DNA of 64,000 bases. Source: an uncultured Tenacibaculum sp. (GTDB lineage Bacteria; Bacteroidota; Bacteroidia; Flavobacteriales; Flavobacteriaceae). Position 1 is the stretch's first letter. Each line of letters starts with the position of its first letter. The stretch lies in contig NZ_CANNBW010000023.1 in NCBI RefSeq assembly GCF_947502995.1, forward strand, positions 1-64,000, read 5' to 3'. The notes under the pieces were generated by a model that was given only the letters and a program-made list of their open reading frames with translations, ran no database searches and was not told the DNA's origin. Both the position numbers and the translations under genes were made by a program. Shown here one piece after another: positions 45,465 through 56,200 of this stretch.

Positions 45465-47288
45465 ATGAATTTTAAAAGGAAACTTTTTCTAGCTTTCTGT
45501 TTTATTTTTTTGACCAACTTAAAAGGTCAAAACACCTTATCTGAAAAGACAGAAAACAATATCAAAACATCTAAGAATTTCCTTTTAAAGAATTTAGACA
45601 GTGCTTTTTTCTATTCTGAAAAAGCACTGTCTTTCGCAAAAGAGACAAATCTAGATACTTTAATAACCAAAGCTCAAATTCAAAAAAGTAGCGTTTACAT
45701 TTTTAGAAATGAATTCAATAAAGCAGATTCAGTATTAACTTCGCTACTTTCTAAATCTTCCCCTTTTCATATAGAAGGACAGATATGGCATAATTTAGCA
45801 ACTGTATTATATAAAAAACGTGATTTAGAACAAGCTCTTAAACTTTATGTAAAAGCTGCTTCTTTAACTGAAAAATCGCAACAACAGCAATTACTTCTAA
45901 ACACTTATTCTAATATTGGAGTTATTAATGCTCAACTTAAGAATTACGAAAAAGCACAAAATTATTTAGAAAAAGTAGTTGATTTAGCAGGAAAAAATGA
46001 GTTATTAAAACTTCAAATACTTTCAAATCTTGCAAATATCTATCGTGAGAACAAAAAATATACAAAATTTAAAAAAGCATCTTTAGATGCTGAAAGTTTA
46101 GCAATAAAAAATAACATTAATGGTGTTTTAGGCATCATTTATTCTAATCTTTCTTTGTATTATACCGACATAGAAAACAACTACAACAAAGGATTATTTT
46201 ATGGTAAACAAAGTCTAGATTTAAAGAAAAAAACTACAAATAAAAACCTTTCGCTTACATACAATAATATCGCACATACATATTTACTGAAAAAGGAATA
46301 TCAAAAAGCGATTACTTATTTAGATAGCGCCTTACCAAAATCAAATGGAGCTCTAAAAAGCTATATTTATAACAATTACAAAAAAGCTTACACTGGATTA
46401 GAAAATTATAAAAAAGCACTAGATTTTTCTGAATTAAAAGATCAAATTAAAGATTCTTTAACTGAAAAGAAAGAAAAAGAGAAAATCACTGAAATCACTG
46501 AAAAATACGAATCAGATAAAAAGGAACAACAAATAAACTTTTTGAATACTAAAAATGAACTTCAAGAAAGTAAAATAAAAAATCAAAATAACCTTTTAAT
46601 TGGAGGAATTGTAACTGTTTTCTTATTAGGAACACTTTTATTCTTATGGTTCAAAAATGAAAAAACTAAACAATCTTTACAAAAAGCTTTTTTACAGAAC
46701 AAACTTCTTCAAACACAATTAAATCCTCACTTTTTATTTCACTCTTTGAATAATATTCAATCTTATATTTATAAAAATCAGAAAGAAACATCCTTAAACT
46801 ACCTTTCTAATTACAGTAAGTTAATGCGTTCAATGTTTGAAAATACTTCAAAAGACTTCATTACTGTAAGAGAAGATTTTAATGCAATGCAGGCTTACTT
46901 AAATTTACAAAAGAGTAATTTTCAGAATAATGTAGAGTTCTCAATTGAAAGTAGTGATGAAATTTCAGAATATTTAATTCCTCCTATGCTAATTCAACCA
47001 TTTATAGAAAATGCATTACAACATGGAATTAAAGATATAGAAAACGGATTGGTTTCTGTTAGTTATCACAATAATAATGACTTTATAAGAGTTATTGTTA
47101 GTGATAATGGAAAGGGAGTAAAAAGTAAAAATAACAACCATTTATTAGAACGATATTCAAGCTCAGATGTAATAGAAGAACGTATTAAAAACTTATCCAA
47201 AACCCATAACTATTTAATACAGAAAGAGATCAAATCTAATTCTAGCGGCACAACAGTTTCTTTATTATTCCCAAAGAAAAGTTACTAA
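45465..47288 (+). CDS. TPR sensor histidine kinase, LytS/YehU type
   Basis: The 607-residue protein has a signal peptide (to about 22, LTNLKG), then tetratricopeptide repeats (about 60-330) in the periplasm. One membrane segment (LLIGGIVTVFLLGTLLFLWF, near 380) and the cytoplasmic kinase follow. The phosphorylated histidine is in LNPHFLFHSLNNIQSYIY, with IPPMLIQPFIENALQHGI as N box and VIVSDNGKGV as G box. This is the usual Bacteroidota LytS-like type. Its stop overlaps the start of the LytTR regulator by one base, so the pair is translated together. It starts one base after the carboxylase gene, which is unusual company. Confidence 0.9.
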   Translation: MNFKRKLFLAFCFIFLTNLKGQNTLSEKTENNIKTSKNFLLKNLDSAFFYSEKALSFAKETNLDTLITKAQIQKSSVYIFRNEFNKADSVLTSLLSKSSPFHIEGQIWHNLATVLYKKRDLEQALKLYVKAASLTEKSQQQQLLLNTYSNIGVINAQLKNYEKAQNYLEKVVDLAGKNELLKLQILSNLANIYRENKKYTKFKKASLDAESLAIKNNINGVLGIIYSNLSLYYTDIENNYNKGLFYGKQSLDLKKKTTNKNLSLTYNNIAHTYLLKKEYQKAITYLDSALPKSNGALKSYIYNNYKKAYTGLENYKKALDFSELKDQIKDSLTEKKEKEKITEITEKYESDKKEQQINFLNTKNELQESKIKNQNNLLIGGIVTVFLLGTLLFLWFKNEKTKQSLQKAFLQNKLLQTQLNPHFLFHSLNNIQSYIYKNQKETSLNYLSNYSKLMRSMFENTSKDFITVREDFNAMQAYLNLQKSNFQNNVEFSIESSDEISEYLIPPMLIQPFIENALQHGIKDIENGLVSVSYHNNNDFIRVIVSDNGKGVKSKNNNHLLERYSSSDVIEERIKNLSKTHNYLIQKEIKSNSSGTTVSLLFPKKSY

Positions 47289-48022
47289 TGAATTGTATAA
47301 TTATTGAAGACAACAAAAACACTGTAGATATATTACAGGATATCATAAAAAATAACTTTCCTTCAATTAAAGTTTTGGGTACTGCCACTTCAATAGAAAA
47401 AGGTATTTCTATTTTAAACACATATAAACCAGATTTTATTTTCTTAGATATCAACTTAGATGATGGTGAAGGTTTTTCGATTCTTAAGGAATTTCCTAAA
47501 GCTGATTTTAAAATTATTTTTATCACTTCTTACAGCAAATACGCTATTCAAGCTTTTAAGTTTAGTGCTTTAGATTTTATTTTAAAGCCATTCACTCCAA
47601 ACGAAATATGCCAAGCAATTGATAAGGTAATTGAAAATAAAATTAATAATGATCAAAAAGAAAAATTAGATACCTTTTTACACAATTATAATTCTCAAAG
47701 TAAGAAAATAGTTTTATCAGATATTGATCATTTACATGTTGTTCCTATTGAAGAAATTATTTATGCTTCATCAGAAAATAGCTACACGATTTTCACATTA
47801 AAAAATAAAGAAGAAATTGTAGTTTCTAAATCTTTAAAATCTTTTGATGAAAAATTAGCTCCTTATTCTTTTATAAGAATTCATCAGCGCTACTTAATCA
47901 ATATTGAATACGTAGAGAAATTTCACAAAAAAAATGAAGAAATCCTTTTATCCAACAAAACTATTCTTCCTGTTTCTAAAGGGAAAAAAGAACAATTAAT
48001 TCAAGCATTAAAAAAACTATAA
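47288..48022 (+). CDS. LytTR-family response regulator
   Basis: The 244-residue protein has a receiver domain (IIEDNKNTVDILQDII, phosphorylated Asp in PDFIFLDINLDDGEGF, Lys in FILKPF) and a C-terminal LytTR DNA-binding domain (EEIIYASSENSYTIFTL, IRIHQRYLINIEYVEKF). It is the partner of the kinase just upstream. LytTR proteins bind pairs of short direct repeats, often before genes for envelope or surface functions. The OmpA-like gene 165 bases downstream is a possible target. Confidence 0.9.
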   Translation: MNCIIIEDNKNTVDILQDIIKNNFPSIKVLGTATSIEKGISILNTYKPDFIFLDINLDDGEGFSILKEFPKADFKIIFITSYSKYAIQAFKFSALDFILKPFTPNEICQAIDKVIENKINNDQKEKLDTFLHNYNSQSKKIVLSDIDHLHVVPIEEIIYASSENSYTIFTLKNKEEIVVSKSLKSFDEKLAPYSFIRIHQRYLINIEYVEKFHKKNEEILLSNKTILPVSKGKKEQLIQALKKL

Positions 48023-48186
48023 TACCGTCTCAAAAGAAATCGCTTCAAATTCAAAACAATTCTCTTGTAATTCAATAAAGACCTCTTCTACAATTCACAA
48101 AACAGTTATTTTAAAATTACAATAAATCTAATAATCTTATTTAATTCCTCTCAACTAGAATTAAATACAACTAAAAACAAATAACT

Positions 48187-49374
48187 ATGAACAGAATTGT
48201 AAAGATTCTTATCATCTGCTGTACTTTTTTTTTCGGTTTCAATATTAACGTTCAAGCACAATTTTGGAAAAAACTAAAGAAAAAAGCAGAAAAAATAGTA
48301 GAAAAAGAAATCGATGAAACTATTAATCCAAGCAGTAAAACTAAAGGTAGTAAAGGTAAAAAAGCTTCTTCGGAAAAAATTTCAGCAGATGCTCCTAACT
48401 TGTGGAGAAATTTCAAATTTGTTCCTGGTGAAAACGTAATTTTTTACGACGATTTACAATTTGAAGAAACTGGAGAATTTCCTTCTCGTTGGGATTTGGT
48501 CAAAGGAAATGCCGAAGTAGCAAAATTAAACGGAGAAAAAGTTATTATTCTGACTGCCGAAAATGCCAATATTATAAAACCTTTTTTTGATAAAACTGGG
48601 TATTTAGGAGATGAATTCACAATAGAATATGATGTATTAATTCCTAACTTCTTTGATGAAAAAATTTGGCATATGGAGAATGAAATATTCTTTGATTCAA
48701 ATATTTACAATAAGAGTGTCGAAGTTGTTTTTGATGAATCTACTAAAAAAACTAGAGGTTGGGCATCTAACAAAAACTTTAAAGTTGAAGGAGTTCCGTT
48801 GGGGAATCAGAATGATTGGCATCATATTTCTATTTCATATTACAAAGGGAAATTTAAAATGTACTATGATAATAAACGTATTTCTAACATTCCTAAGTTC
48901 GATAGTAATCCAGAAATTTTTGCTTTAAACTTATGGTGCTATTATCAAGGAAAAAAACAGCATCCTTATTTAGCCATAAAAAACATTCGTATTGCTCATG
49001 GAGGCGGACAAATGTATAAGCGAATAGTTGCTGATGGAAAATATGTAACTAATGGAATCATTTTTGACAGTGGAACATCAAACATTAAAAAATCATCTTT
49101 AGGAATCATAAATAAAGTAGTGAATGTTTTAAATGAAAATAAAAATTGGAAATTTGATATTATTGGTCATACTGATAATGATGGTGATCACGAAAGCAAT
49201 ATTAAATTATCTTCTGACCGAGCTGAAGCTGTAAAAAAAGCTATTATTGATCAAGGTATAGATGCAGCGCGTTTATCAATTATTGGTAAAGGTGAAAGCG
49301 AACCATTAAATACGAATAAAACGCCTGAAGAAAAAGCCAACAATAGAAGAGTCGAATTTGTAAAAAAACAATAA
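48187..49374 (+). CDS. OmpA-family protein with a lectin-like middle domain
   Basis: The 395-residue protein has a signal peptide (about 1-25, NINVQAQF) and a basic, helical stretch (KKLKKKAEKIVEKEIDETIN). A beta-rich middle domain follows (FYDDLQFEETGEFPSRWDLV, NDWHHISISYYKGKFKMYYD) like a concanavalin-type fold. The C-terminal OmpA peptidoglycan-binding domain (about 275-395) has DIIGHTDNDGDHESNIKLSS, DRAEAVK and NRRVEF. It should anchor to peptidoglycan in the periplasm. A terminator follows at 49391. Confidence 0.85.
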   Translation: MNRIVKILIICCTFFFGFNINVQAQFWKKLKKKAEKIVEKEIDETINPSSKTKGSKGKKASSEKISADAPNLWRNFKFVPGENVIFYDDLQFEETGEFPSRWDLVKGNAEVAKLNGEKVIILTAENANIIKPFFDKTGYLGDEFTIEYDVLIPNFFDEKIWHMENEIFFDSNIYNKSVEVVFDESTKKTRGWASNKNFKVEGVPLGNQNDWHHISISYYKGKFKMYYDNKRISNIPKFDSNPEIFALNLWCYYQGKKQHPYLAIKNIRIAHGGGQMYKRIVADGKYVTNGIIFDSGTSNIKKSSLGIINKVVNVLNENKNWKFDIIGHTDNDGDHESNIKLSSDRAEAVKKAIIDQGIDAARLSIIGKGESEPLNTNKTPEEKANNRRVEFVKKQ

Positions 49375-49390
49375 CGAATTAAATCACTAA

Positions 49391-49424
49391 AAACACCATC
49401 TTAAACGGATGGTGTTTCTTTTTT
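49391..49424 (+). terminator. Terminator after the OmpA-like gene
   Basis: A 10-pair perfect stem (AAACACCATC / GATGGTGTTT) with a 7-base loop is followed by CTTTTTT, 16 bases past the stop at 49374. Confidence 0.9.
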
Positions 49425-49443
49425 ATAAGTACTTTGATTTTTT

Positions 49444-49451
49444 TACATTTG
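49444..49451 (+). promoter_or_regulatory. -7 promoter box before the YebC-family gene
   Basis: TACATTTG matches TAnnTTTG 27 bases before the ATG at 49479, right after the upstream terminator. No well-placed -33 TTG is seen. Confidence 0.5.
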
Positions 49452-49478
49452 CTAACATTAAATTAATCACAGTAAGAA

Positions 49479-50204
49479 ATGGGAAGAGCATTTGAATTTA
49501 GAAAAGCACGAAAAATGAAACGTTGGTCAGCAATGGCGAAAACTTTTACTAGAATTGGTAAAGATATCGTAATGGCTGTTAAGGAAGGTGGACCGAATCC
49601 AGAAACCAATTCTCGTTTACGTGTTGTTATTCAAAATGCAAAGGCTGCTAACATGCCAAAAGATAATGTAGCACGTGCCATTAAAAAAGCTTCAGATAAA
49701 GATACTGCAAACTATAAAGAGGTTTTGTTTGAAGGATACGCTCCTCATGGAATTGCTATCGTTGTAGAAACAGCAACAAATAATAATAATAGAACTGTAG
49801 CAAATGTAAGAGCTGCTTTTAATAAATGTAACGGAAACTTAGGAACTTCTGGATCTGTAGTTTTTATGTTCGATCATGTAGTGAACTTTAAAGTAAAAGA
49901 GGAATCTTTAGGAATGGATCTTGAAGAATTCGAAATGGAAATGATCGATTTTGAAGTTGAAGAAGTTTTTACTGATGAAGAAGATAATAGTGTAATGTTA
50001 TATGCTCCATTTGGTCAGTTTGGAGCGATTCAAGGATATTTAGAAGAAAATAATATTGAAATTGTTTCTTCAGAATTTGAAAGAATTCCAACTACAACAA
50101 CTCAACTTACCGCAGAACAACAAGAAGATGTAGAAAAATTATTAGAACGCTTAGAGGAAGATGATGATGTAAATCAAGTGTATCATAGTATGGAAGTTCA
50201 ATAA
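49479..50204 (+). CDS. YebC/PmpR-family protein (translation factor/regulator)
   Basis: The 241-residue protein matches the YebC/TACO1 family in length and sequence: the basic start (KARKMKRWSAMAKTFTRIGK), MPKDNVARAIKKASDK, YKEVLFEGYAPHGIAIVVE and the glycine-rich FNKCNGNLGTSGSVVFMF. Older work calls these proteins transcription regulators; newer work shows that members help the ribosome through proline-rich stretches. It is a single gene between two terminator regions. Confidence 0.9.
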   Translation: MGRAFEFRKARKMKRWSAMAKTFTRIGKDIVMAVKEGGPNPETNSRLRVVIQNAKAANMPKDNVARAIKKASDKDTANYKEVLFEGYAPHGIAIVVETATNNNNRTVANVRAAFNKCNGNLGTSGSVVFMFDHVVNFKVKEESLGMDLEEFEMEMIDFEVEEVFTDEEDNSVMLYAPFGQFGAIQGYLEENNIEIVSSEFERIPTTTTQLTAEQQEDVEKLLERLEEDDDVNQVYHSMEVQ

Positions 50205-50225
50205 GATTTATTATTTACACATATT

Positions 50226-50984
50226 ATGAAAAAGTTCTTTTACACTTTAGTTTCACTTGTAATTTTATCTGCTTGTGGACCAGCTGAGAACGGAACAGCA
50301 GACGGGAGTCCGTTAGTAAATAGAGTTATATCTACAAGCTATGACAGTAATGATGTAGTAATTTCTAGAAGAGTTTCTGATTATTTCTACAACTCTAACA
50401 ACATGGTTACCAGAATTGATATTAAATCAGATTACTTTCTAAATCCTGAAAGAAGCTCAGAGTACATAATTCGTATCAATTTAAAAGATAATGATAGTGA
50501 TTATGATACTTATAGCTATACTTTAAAAAGAGAAAACACAAATAGTATTGAACGAATCGATTATAATTACGAAGGTGATTTAATTACCTCAACTACTTCT
50601 ACATTCGATAACAATGAACAAGAAGATCAATTTTATCAATATAATACTCGAGATTTAGTTATTGAATCAACTAGAAATAGTGTTACTTACAGGTTTGAAT
50701 ATGATAGTCAAGACCAACTAATTGAAAGAGTTTTTAATATCCGTTATCCTGATGGAACTATAGCTTCATCGAGAACTACGAGATATTCATATTCAGATAT
50801 TAAAAACCCATTTTATAATCATACTGCAATTTCTTACAGAAGAATACAAAACTCACCACAGTATATTAGATACAGTGATGATGAAACACTCGTAGACATT
50901 GAAGTAAACGATTTTAATCAACCAATAAATATTACTTTTTTAAAGAGTGATAATAGTCGAAGAGAAATGAATTATCAATATTAA
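50226..50984 (+). CDS. Lipoprotein with YD-like beta repeats
   Basis: The 252-residue protein has a lipoprotein signal, MKKFFYTLVSLVILSAC, with Cys at 17, and then a Gly/Ser linker. The rest is a series of short beta hairpins with Tyr/Asn/Asp patterns (YNSNNMVTRIDIKSDYF, YNTRDLVIESTRN, YDSQDQLIERVFN) resembling the YD repeats of Rhs-like proteins and common in Bacteroidota lipoproteins. Function unknown. It lies 21 bases after the YebC-family gene and may be read through from it. Confidence 0.7.
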   Translation: MKKFFYTLVSLVILSACGPAENGTADGSPLVNRVISTSYDSNDVVISRRVSDYFYNSNNMVTRIDIKSDYFLNPERSSEYIIRINLKDNDSDYDTYSYTLKRENTNSIERIDYNYEGDLITSTTSTFDNNEQEDQFYQYNTRDLVIESTRNSVTYRFEYDSQDQLIERVFNIRYPDGTIASSRTTRYSYSDIKNPFYNHTAISYRRIQNSPQYIRYSDDETLVDIEVNDFNQPINITFLKSDNSRREMNYQY

Positions 50985-51012
50985 AAAAGGACCGCAATTG
51001 CGATCCTTTTTT
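50983..51012. terminator. Bidirectional terminator between convergent genes
   Basis: An inner palindrome CGCAATTGCG is flanked by AAAAAAGGA and TCCTTTTTT arms with one mismatch (C/A). It lies between the stops at 50984 (+) and 51015 (-), with T runs in both directions. Confidence 0.9.
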
Positions 51013-51014
51013 GT

Positions 51015-53120
51015 TTAATTGGTACTTATATGAGCTTTTACCAATCTAACAAATTCACCCCTAAAACCTTCTTCATCCTTACTTTTTCCTTTCTTAGCAA
51101 GTTGAATAACTTCTTCTATTTTTGAATCTCCTTTATATTTAGAACCTCTTAAATGCATTCCAAATAGAGCAACTGCTGATGTAAAGTTCATATCATCTGT
51201 AGCTACAGTAGTTTTATCTTTTACCGTTTTTATTAACTCTATACTTTTTTCTCCTTTTGGTTTTTTATATCTAAACTTTACCGTTAATAATTCATCGTTA
51301 TAATCATTTACTATAGCTTTTGTATACTTTAAATCTGGGATATTTTTTAAATACTCACTATTAACTCCAGAAGGAATAATCTCATATAAAGCTGTTACAC
51401 TATGATTACTTCCTAACTCACCTGCATCTTTTGTATCATCTACGAAGTCTTCGTCATTTAACAATCTATTTTCATAACCTATTAAACGATATGCTTGAAC
51501 TTTTTTAGGATTAAATTCTACCTGAATTTTCACATCTTTAGCAATTGTATACAAAGTACCTCCAAATTCTTTTCCAAACACTTTTTGAGCTTCTTGCATC
51601 GTATCTATATAAGCATGATTTCCATTTCCTTTATCTGCTAAAGTTTCTAACTTACTGTCTTTATAATTTCCATAACCGAAACCTAAAACCGATAAAAATA
51701 CTCCTGATTTTCTTTTCTCTTCTATTAATGTTTTCATTGCTTTATCTGATGATGCACCAACATTAAAATCTCCATCAGTTGCTAGAATTACTCTATTATT
51801 ACCATTTCTCTTAAAGTTTTTCTCCGCAAGTTTGTATGCTAAATTAATTCCCTCTCCTCCTGCTGTTGAACCTCCAGCTCTAAGATTATTTAATGCTTTT
51901 AAAATCTTTACTTTATTATTTCCTGATGTAGGCTCTAACACAACTCCAGCCGCTCCTGCATAAACAACTATGGAAACTTTATCTTTCGCTCGTAATTGAT
52001 TTACTAATAATTTAAATGCTTTTTTTAATAATGGTAATTTATTAGATCCTCGCATAGAACCAGAAACATCTATTAAAAAAGTAAGATTAGAAGCTGGCAA
52101 TTCATCTTGCTCATATTTTTTTCCTTGCAAACCTATACGAACCAATTTGGTAACATCATTCCATGGTGTTTTAGTAACCTCTGTAGTAATTGAAAATGGA
52201 TGTTTATCCTTTGGTTGTGGATATTGATATTCGAAATAATTAATCATTTCTTCTATTTTAACAGCATCAGCAGGAATAGAAATCCCACTATTTATCATTC
52301 TTCTAATATTACTGTAAGATGCTTTGTCTACATCAATTGAAAATGTAGATAAAGGAGATAATGTTACTCTTTCAAAATGATTCTCGTTTATCTCTTTATA
52401 ATTTTCCTGATTTTCTATTTGAAAATCTCCTTTTTTGGTTGTTATAATTACACAACCATGACTACCTGAAACTCCATATATAGCTTTTGCATTTTTAGGT
52501 TTTATAACATTTACACTTTTTATTTTTTCTGGATCTATATTCTGAAGTGTCTTATTTAAATTCTTTTTAACAGGAATTCCATCGATTATAAAAAGAGGAT
52601 CTTTTGTTCCTTCTAAGCTAGAAGTTCCTCTAATTTTCAACTCTTTAGTTGGTGAAGAAACAAACCCTCTGTAATATAAATTTGCAGACATATTATTTCG
52701 TCTTACTCTTCCTCTTCTAGTTTTTTCTTTTTTAGGCGCTGGAATTACTTTATTATATTGAATTGACTCTTGTGCATCATCTTCTACAGCTTCAATTACT
52801 TCGTTTACTATAACAATTTCTTCTAATTCAACTTTTTCAGCTTTCATAGTAACAGAAATTACAGAAGAAGTTTTCACCTTTCTTTCTTCTTTTTTAAACC
52901 CTATTAGTGAAAAAACCAAAATATCTCCTTTAGATGCTTTTATAACATACTTTCCATTAATGTCTGTTGTAGTTCCTTTTTTCGTGTTTTTTATAAAAAC
53001 ATTTACAAAAGGCAGTACATTATTCTGTTCATCGGATACTACACCTGTGATTGTTTTCTCTTGCCCGAATGAACAAGGAATGTATAGTATTAAAACAAGT
53101 AATTGAATTATTTTTTTCAT
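51015..53120 (-). CDS. vWA protein (YfbK-like) with carboxypeptidase-like and TonB plug modules
   Basis: The protein has 701 residues from the ATG at 53120; the frame reaches an ATG at 53174, but the promoter box (53148-53141) lies inside that extension. Order: signal peptide (MKKIIQLLVLILYIPCSFG), carboxypeptidase-like regulatory domain (about 20-105, ITGVVSDEQNNVLPFVNVFI), TonB plug domain (about 140-235, LKIRGTSSLEG, DPLFIIDGIPVKKN, GVSGSHGCVIITT), YfbK-type N-terminal part (FSIDVDKASYSNIRRM), von Willebrand A domain with the metal site LIDVSGSMRGS, and a C-terminal DUF3520-like part. No beta barrel follows the plug, so it cannot be a transporter. It probably serves as a surface or periplasmic binding protein. 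It is next to a similar mosaic. Confidence 0.85.
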   Translation of the reverse strand: MKKIIQLLVLILYIPCSFGQEKTITGVVSDEQNNVLPFVNVFIKNTKKGTTTDINGKYVIKASKGDILVFSLIGFKKEERKVKTSSVISVTMKAEKVELEEIVIVNEVIEAVEDDAQESIQYNKVIPAPKKEKTRRGRVRRNNMSANLYYRGFVSSPTKELKIRGTSSLEGTKDPLFIIDGIPVKKNLNKTLQNIDPEKIKSVNVIKPKNAKAIYGVSGSHGCVIITTKKGDFQIENQENYKEINENHFERVTLSPLSTFSIDVDKASYSNIRRMINSGISIPADAVKIEEMINYFEYQYPQPKDKHPFSITTEVTKTPWNDVTKLVRIGLQGKKYEQDELPASNLTFLIDVSGSMRGSNKLPLLKKAFKLLVNQLRAKDKVSIVVYAGAAGVVLEPTSGNNKVKILKALNNLRAGGSTAGGEGINLAYKLAEKNFKRNGNNRVILATDGDFNVGASSDKAMKTLIEEKRKSGVFLSVLGFGYGNYKDSKLETLADKGNGNHAYIDTMQEAQKVFGKEFGGTLYTIAKDVKIQVEFNPKKVQAYRLIGYENRLLNDEDFVDDTKDAGELGSNHSVTALYEIIPSGVNSEYLKNIPDLKYTKAIVNDYNDELLTVKFRYKKPKGEKSIELIKTVKDKTTVATDDMNFTSAVALFGMHLRGSKYKGDSKIEEVIQLAKKGKSKDEEGFRGEFVRLVKAHISTN

Positions 53121-53140
53121 AACTACAAAATTTATAGCAT

Positions 53141-53148
53141 CAAAGCTA
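53141..53148 (-). promoter_or_regulatory. -7 promoter box that decides the start of the vWA gene
   Basis: On the minus strand TAGCTTTG (53148-53141) matches TAnnTTTG and lies 20 bases before the ATG at 53120. It falls inside the longer frame that starts at 53174, so that longer start is unlikely. Confidence 0.55.
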
Positions 53149-53240
53149 TTTATAGTTATGAGTTTATAAAACATAGAATTAGCGAAATGCCTATTTGAAT
53201 GAGTAAACAGATTATTATTTTTTAGATTTTATAAAAAACA

Positions 53241-53273
53241 AAAAGGCCAGTAGCTATGTAATACTGACCTTTT
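53241..53273 (-). terminator. Terminator after the VIT/vWA mosaic gene
   Basis: Arms AAAAGG-c-CAGTA and TACTG-a-CCTTTT pair with one mismatch around a 9-base loop, 24 bases past the stop at 53297. A T run follows on the minus strand. Confidence 0.8.
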
Positions 53274-53296
53274 CTTCAACTAACTAAACACTAAAA

Positions 53297-56200
53297 TTAG
53301 AAAATTATGTTTCCAATTTCAATTTCATCATCTTTATTACTTAAACGAATAACTTTCACTTCTTTTATCTCATTTACTTTTCCGTAGTTCTTATATATTG
53401 TTACTTTTAAAGTAGTTGGACCTGATATTTTTTGTTCAGAACTTGAATAATAATCAACTTCAAAAGCATACTTTCCTTTTATCGCTTTTTTAAGCATAAA
53501 AGCTTCAGGACCGAAACCTTCTGTCATATCGTTAGTTATGTAACCTCCTATTTTAGTTTGACTATGTTTATACGAACATTCTTCACCATTTGGATCTGTA
53601 ACCCATAAATCGATATCCGTATCATTATGATTCCAATCTATAGTAACAACTAAATCTAAGGCTACATCTTTTACGAGTCTTTTATCGAAATGATTGGTTT
53701 TAAGTTTCTCTTTATACTTTCTTCTAATTTTATTCAATTCAAATAATGCTACAGTTTCAATCCCTTCATATCTTCTATCTTCATCTCTATCAACAAACTC
53801 GCCATTTACAATTTGATATAATAGATCTATAGCTTTTTGATATTCTCCTATATCTTCATAAACTAAAGCTAAATCACGATACGATTGAATATCTTCTGGT
53901 CTTAACTCTACAATCTGTTTATACATATGAATAGCTGAACTATACATTTTATACTCTTCAAATTTATAAGCTAATGATCGTAGCAACTCATAATTATCTA
54001 ATTCTATTTCTGCTACATTAGACAAAACTTGAATCGCTTTTTCTTCTTGATTTCTTTCTTTGAAGAAGTCTGCTATATCTATATAGAAAGATGGAGCATT
54101 ACTATATTTCACTCTCAATTCCAAATACTTACTGAAAGCTTCATCATTATTCTGGATTTTTTTAAGCTCTTTTAAATACGGTGTATCAGGATTCCAACCT
54201 TTCAATTCTATTTTACCTTCTACCATAGCTTCAAAAGCTTCTATATTTTTTTCGTCTTTACTTTTAGCCTCATGTGTTGTAATCACAATCACTCCATTAG
54301 CCGCTTTACTTCCATAAATTTTTTGTCCGTCTTCATCTTTAATCACATACATCGAAGCGATTTCATTTGGACTTAATTTCGGATTTCCATCTACTAATTC
54401 CCCATTAACAACATACAATGGTTTTGTACTAGATGAAATTGAACTTGCACCTCTGATTGATATATTTGAATTTTCATTTTCTTGTACATTTATTCCTGAG
54501 ACTTCTCCTTTCAAAACAGCAGAAACACTTGCAGAATACGTGTTTTGTCTTTCTATTCCATATGCAATAACCACTACTTCTTCTAATAAGTTATTTTCTT
54601 CTAATATTATATTATGAACAGTACTATTTTCTATTACTCTTTCTTCTGTTTTCATTCCTACAAAACTATATACTAACACATCTCCTGTTTGAACTGAAAT
54701 AGAAAAATTCCCATCAAAATCTGTTTCTGTTCCGATTGTAGTTCCTTTTATAAGAATTTGAACTCCTGGCATTGGACCAGTTTCATCACTTACTGTTCCT
54801 TTTACTAAAAATGTCTCACCTTCTCCTGTTCTTACATTAGCTTGATTTGTTTGAGAATTCTCTTCGTTTGAAGTGTTGTTTGTTTCAACTCTTTCTACCG
54901 TAGCATTCACAGTCATATCTGTTTGTGCTACAAATTTTGGAGCTACATCATTTCTTGGTATTTCTTTATAGTCTTTACTATACCATTCTAAAATCTCATC
55001 ATAATCATCAAATAAATCATTTTGTAAACGCGCAATTCTTTCTTTTTTATCATTTACTTTTATGTTTAATAATCTATTGTATTCTTCTAGTAATTCATTG
55101 GGTGGTGTAATTTCATGAGTTACATAATCCTCTATTCTGTCTAAAACTAACAGAGAGGTAAATGGACTTATAATTTGATACTCTTTACTTAGTTTTACTA
55201 TAGCTCTTCTATTTTCTTCTTTTTGCACACTTAAATAATCAAGTTTTTTTTGTGCCCAAATTTTAGAGATGTAATTATTTTTTTTCTTGCTTTTCTTTAG
55301 CTTAAAACGTAATGTTTTTAAAGTATCTTTTCCTTTTCCTAAATAGACATTTATAATATCTTTTGTTCTAAATCCTTTTCCTAATAAAGTAAAATTTATT
55401 CCTATTCTACTACCTATCTCTGGATAAGTCTCTATATTTTCATTTAAATCAGTTCCTAAAAATTGTAATTTATTCTGTTGAAACTTTTGAAATGCTTTTG
55501 TTATAGATTCATTCTTTAAGTTGATATAATCTCCACCTGATTTTACAGCTGCATACTTTAATACATTATGATTTGCACTTCGTAAGCTATTCACTACATA
55601 TGTCTTTTTCTTAAAATTTATTTGACTTTCATCTAACGTATTTAATCCGTTGGTAAAAAAGATATGTAAACTATTACTGTCTCGGTATGACTCTAAAAAA
55701 TCAAAAGATGTTCCTCCATCAAAAGCTGTTGTTTTTAATTCTTCCTTTAATGATTTCCATACTCCATTCGAAACTGAATATGTTACTTCGGTATGTTTCT
55801 TCAGATTAAACTTGACTAATTTTACTGATGCATTTTTTACTTTTTGAAAATACGTTTCTAGTAATTCTAATTCAGTATCTAGTTTTTTACTTTCTTGAGA
55901 TAAAGATGTATCCCAAAAAATAGTAATGTTGTTTTCTAACTTATTATTTGTTGATATATTTTCTAAAACCTTAGCGCAATAAAAGTATTCATTTGTTGCA
56001 ATTACTTTTTCTTTTGAAGTATTCAAAGGAATTTTAACCAATACTGGTTCTTTCACTTTAATACTTCTTCCTTGGTATTTACTTTGAAACTCGTCTTTTT
56101 CAGTATTATATTTAAAACTCGATAGTAATCCTTTTTTAACTTTAGGTTTTCCTTTTTGATTTAAAACCCTGATATCTAAAGCATATTCCTCCATTTTATT

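Noticed and set aside
47242..47526. Minus-strand frame across the kinase/regulator junction
   Set aside because: It overlaps the receiver domain of the response regulator and has no protein-like features.
53121..53174. Longer start of the vWA protein at 53174
   Set aside because: It would place 18 residues before an ordinary signal peptide and would contain the promoter box TAGCTTTG.
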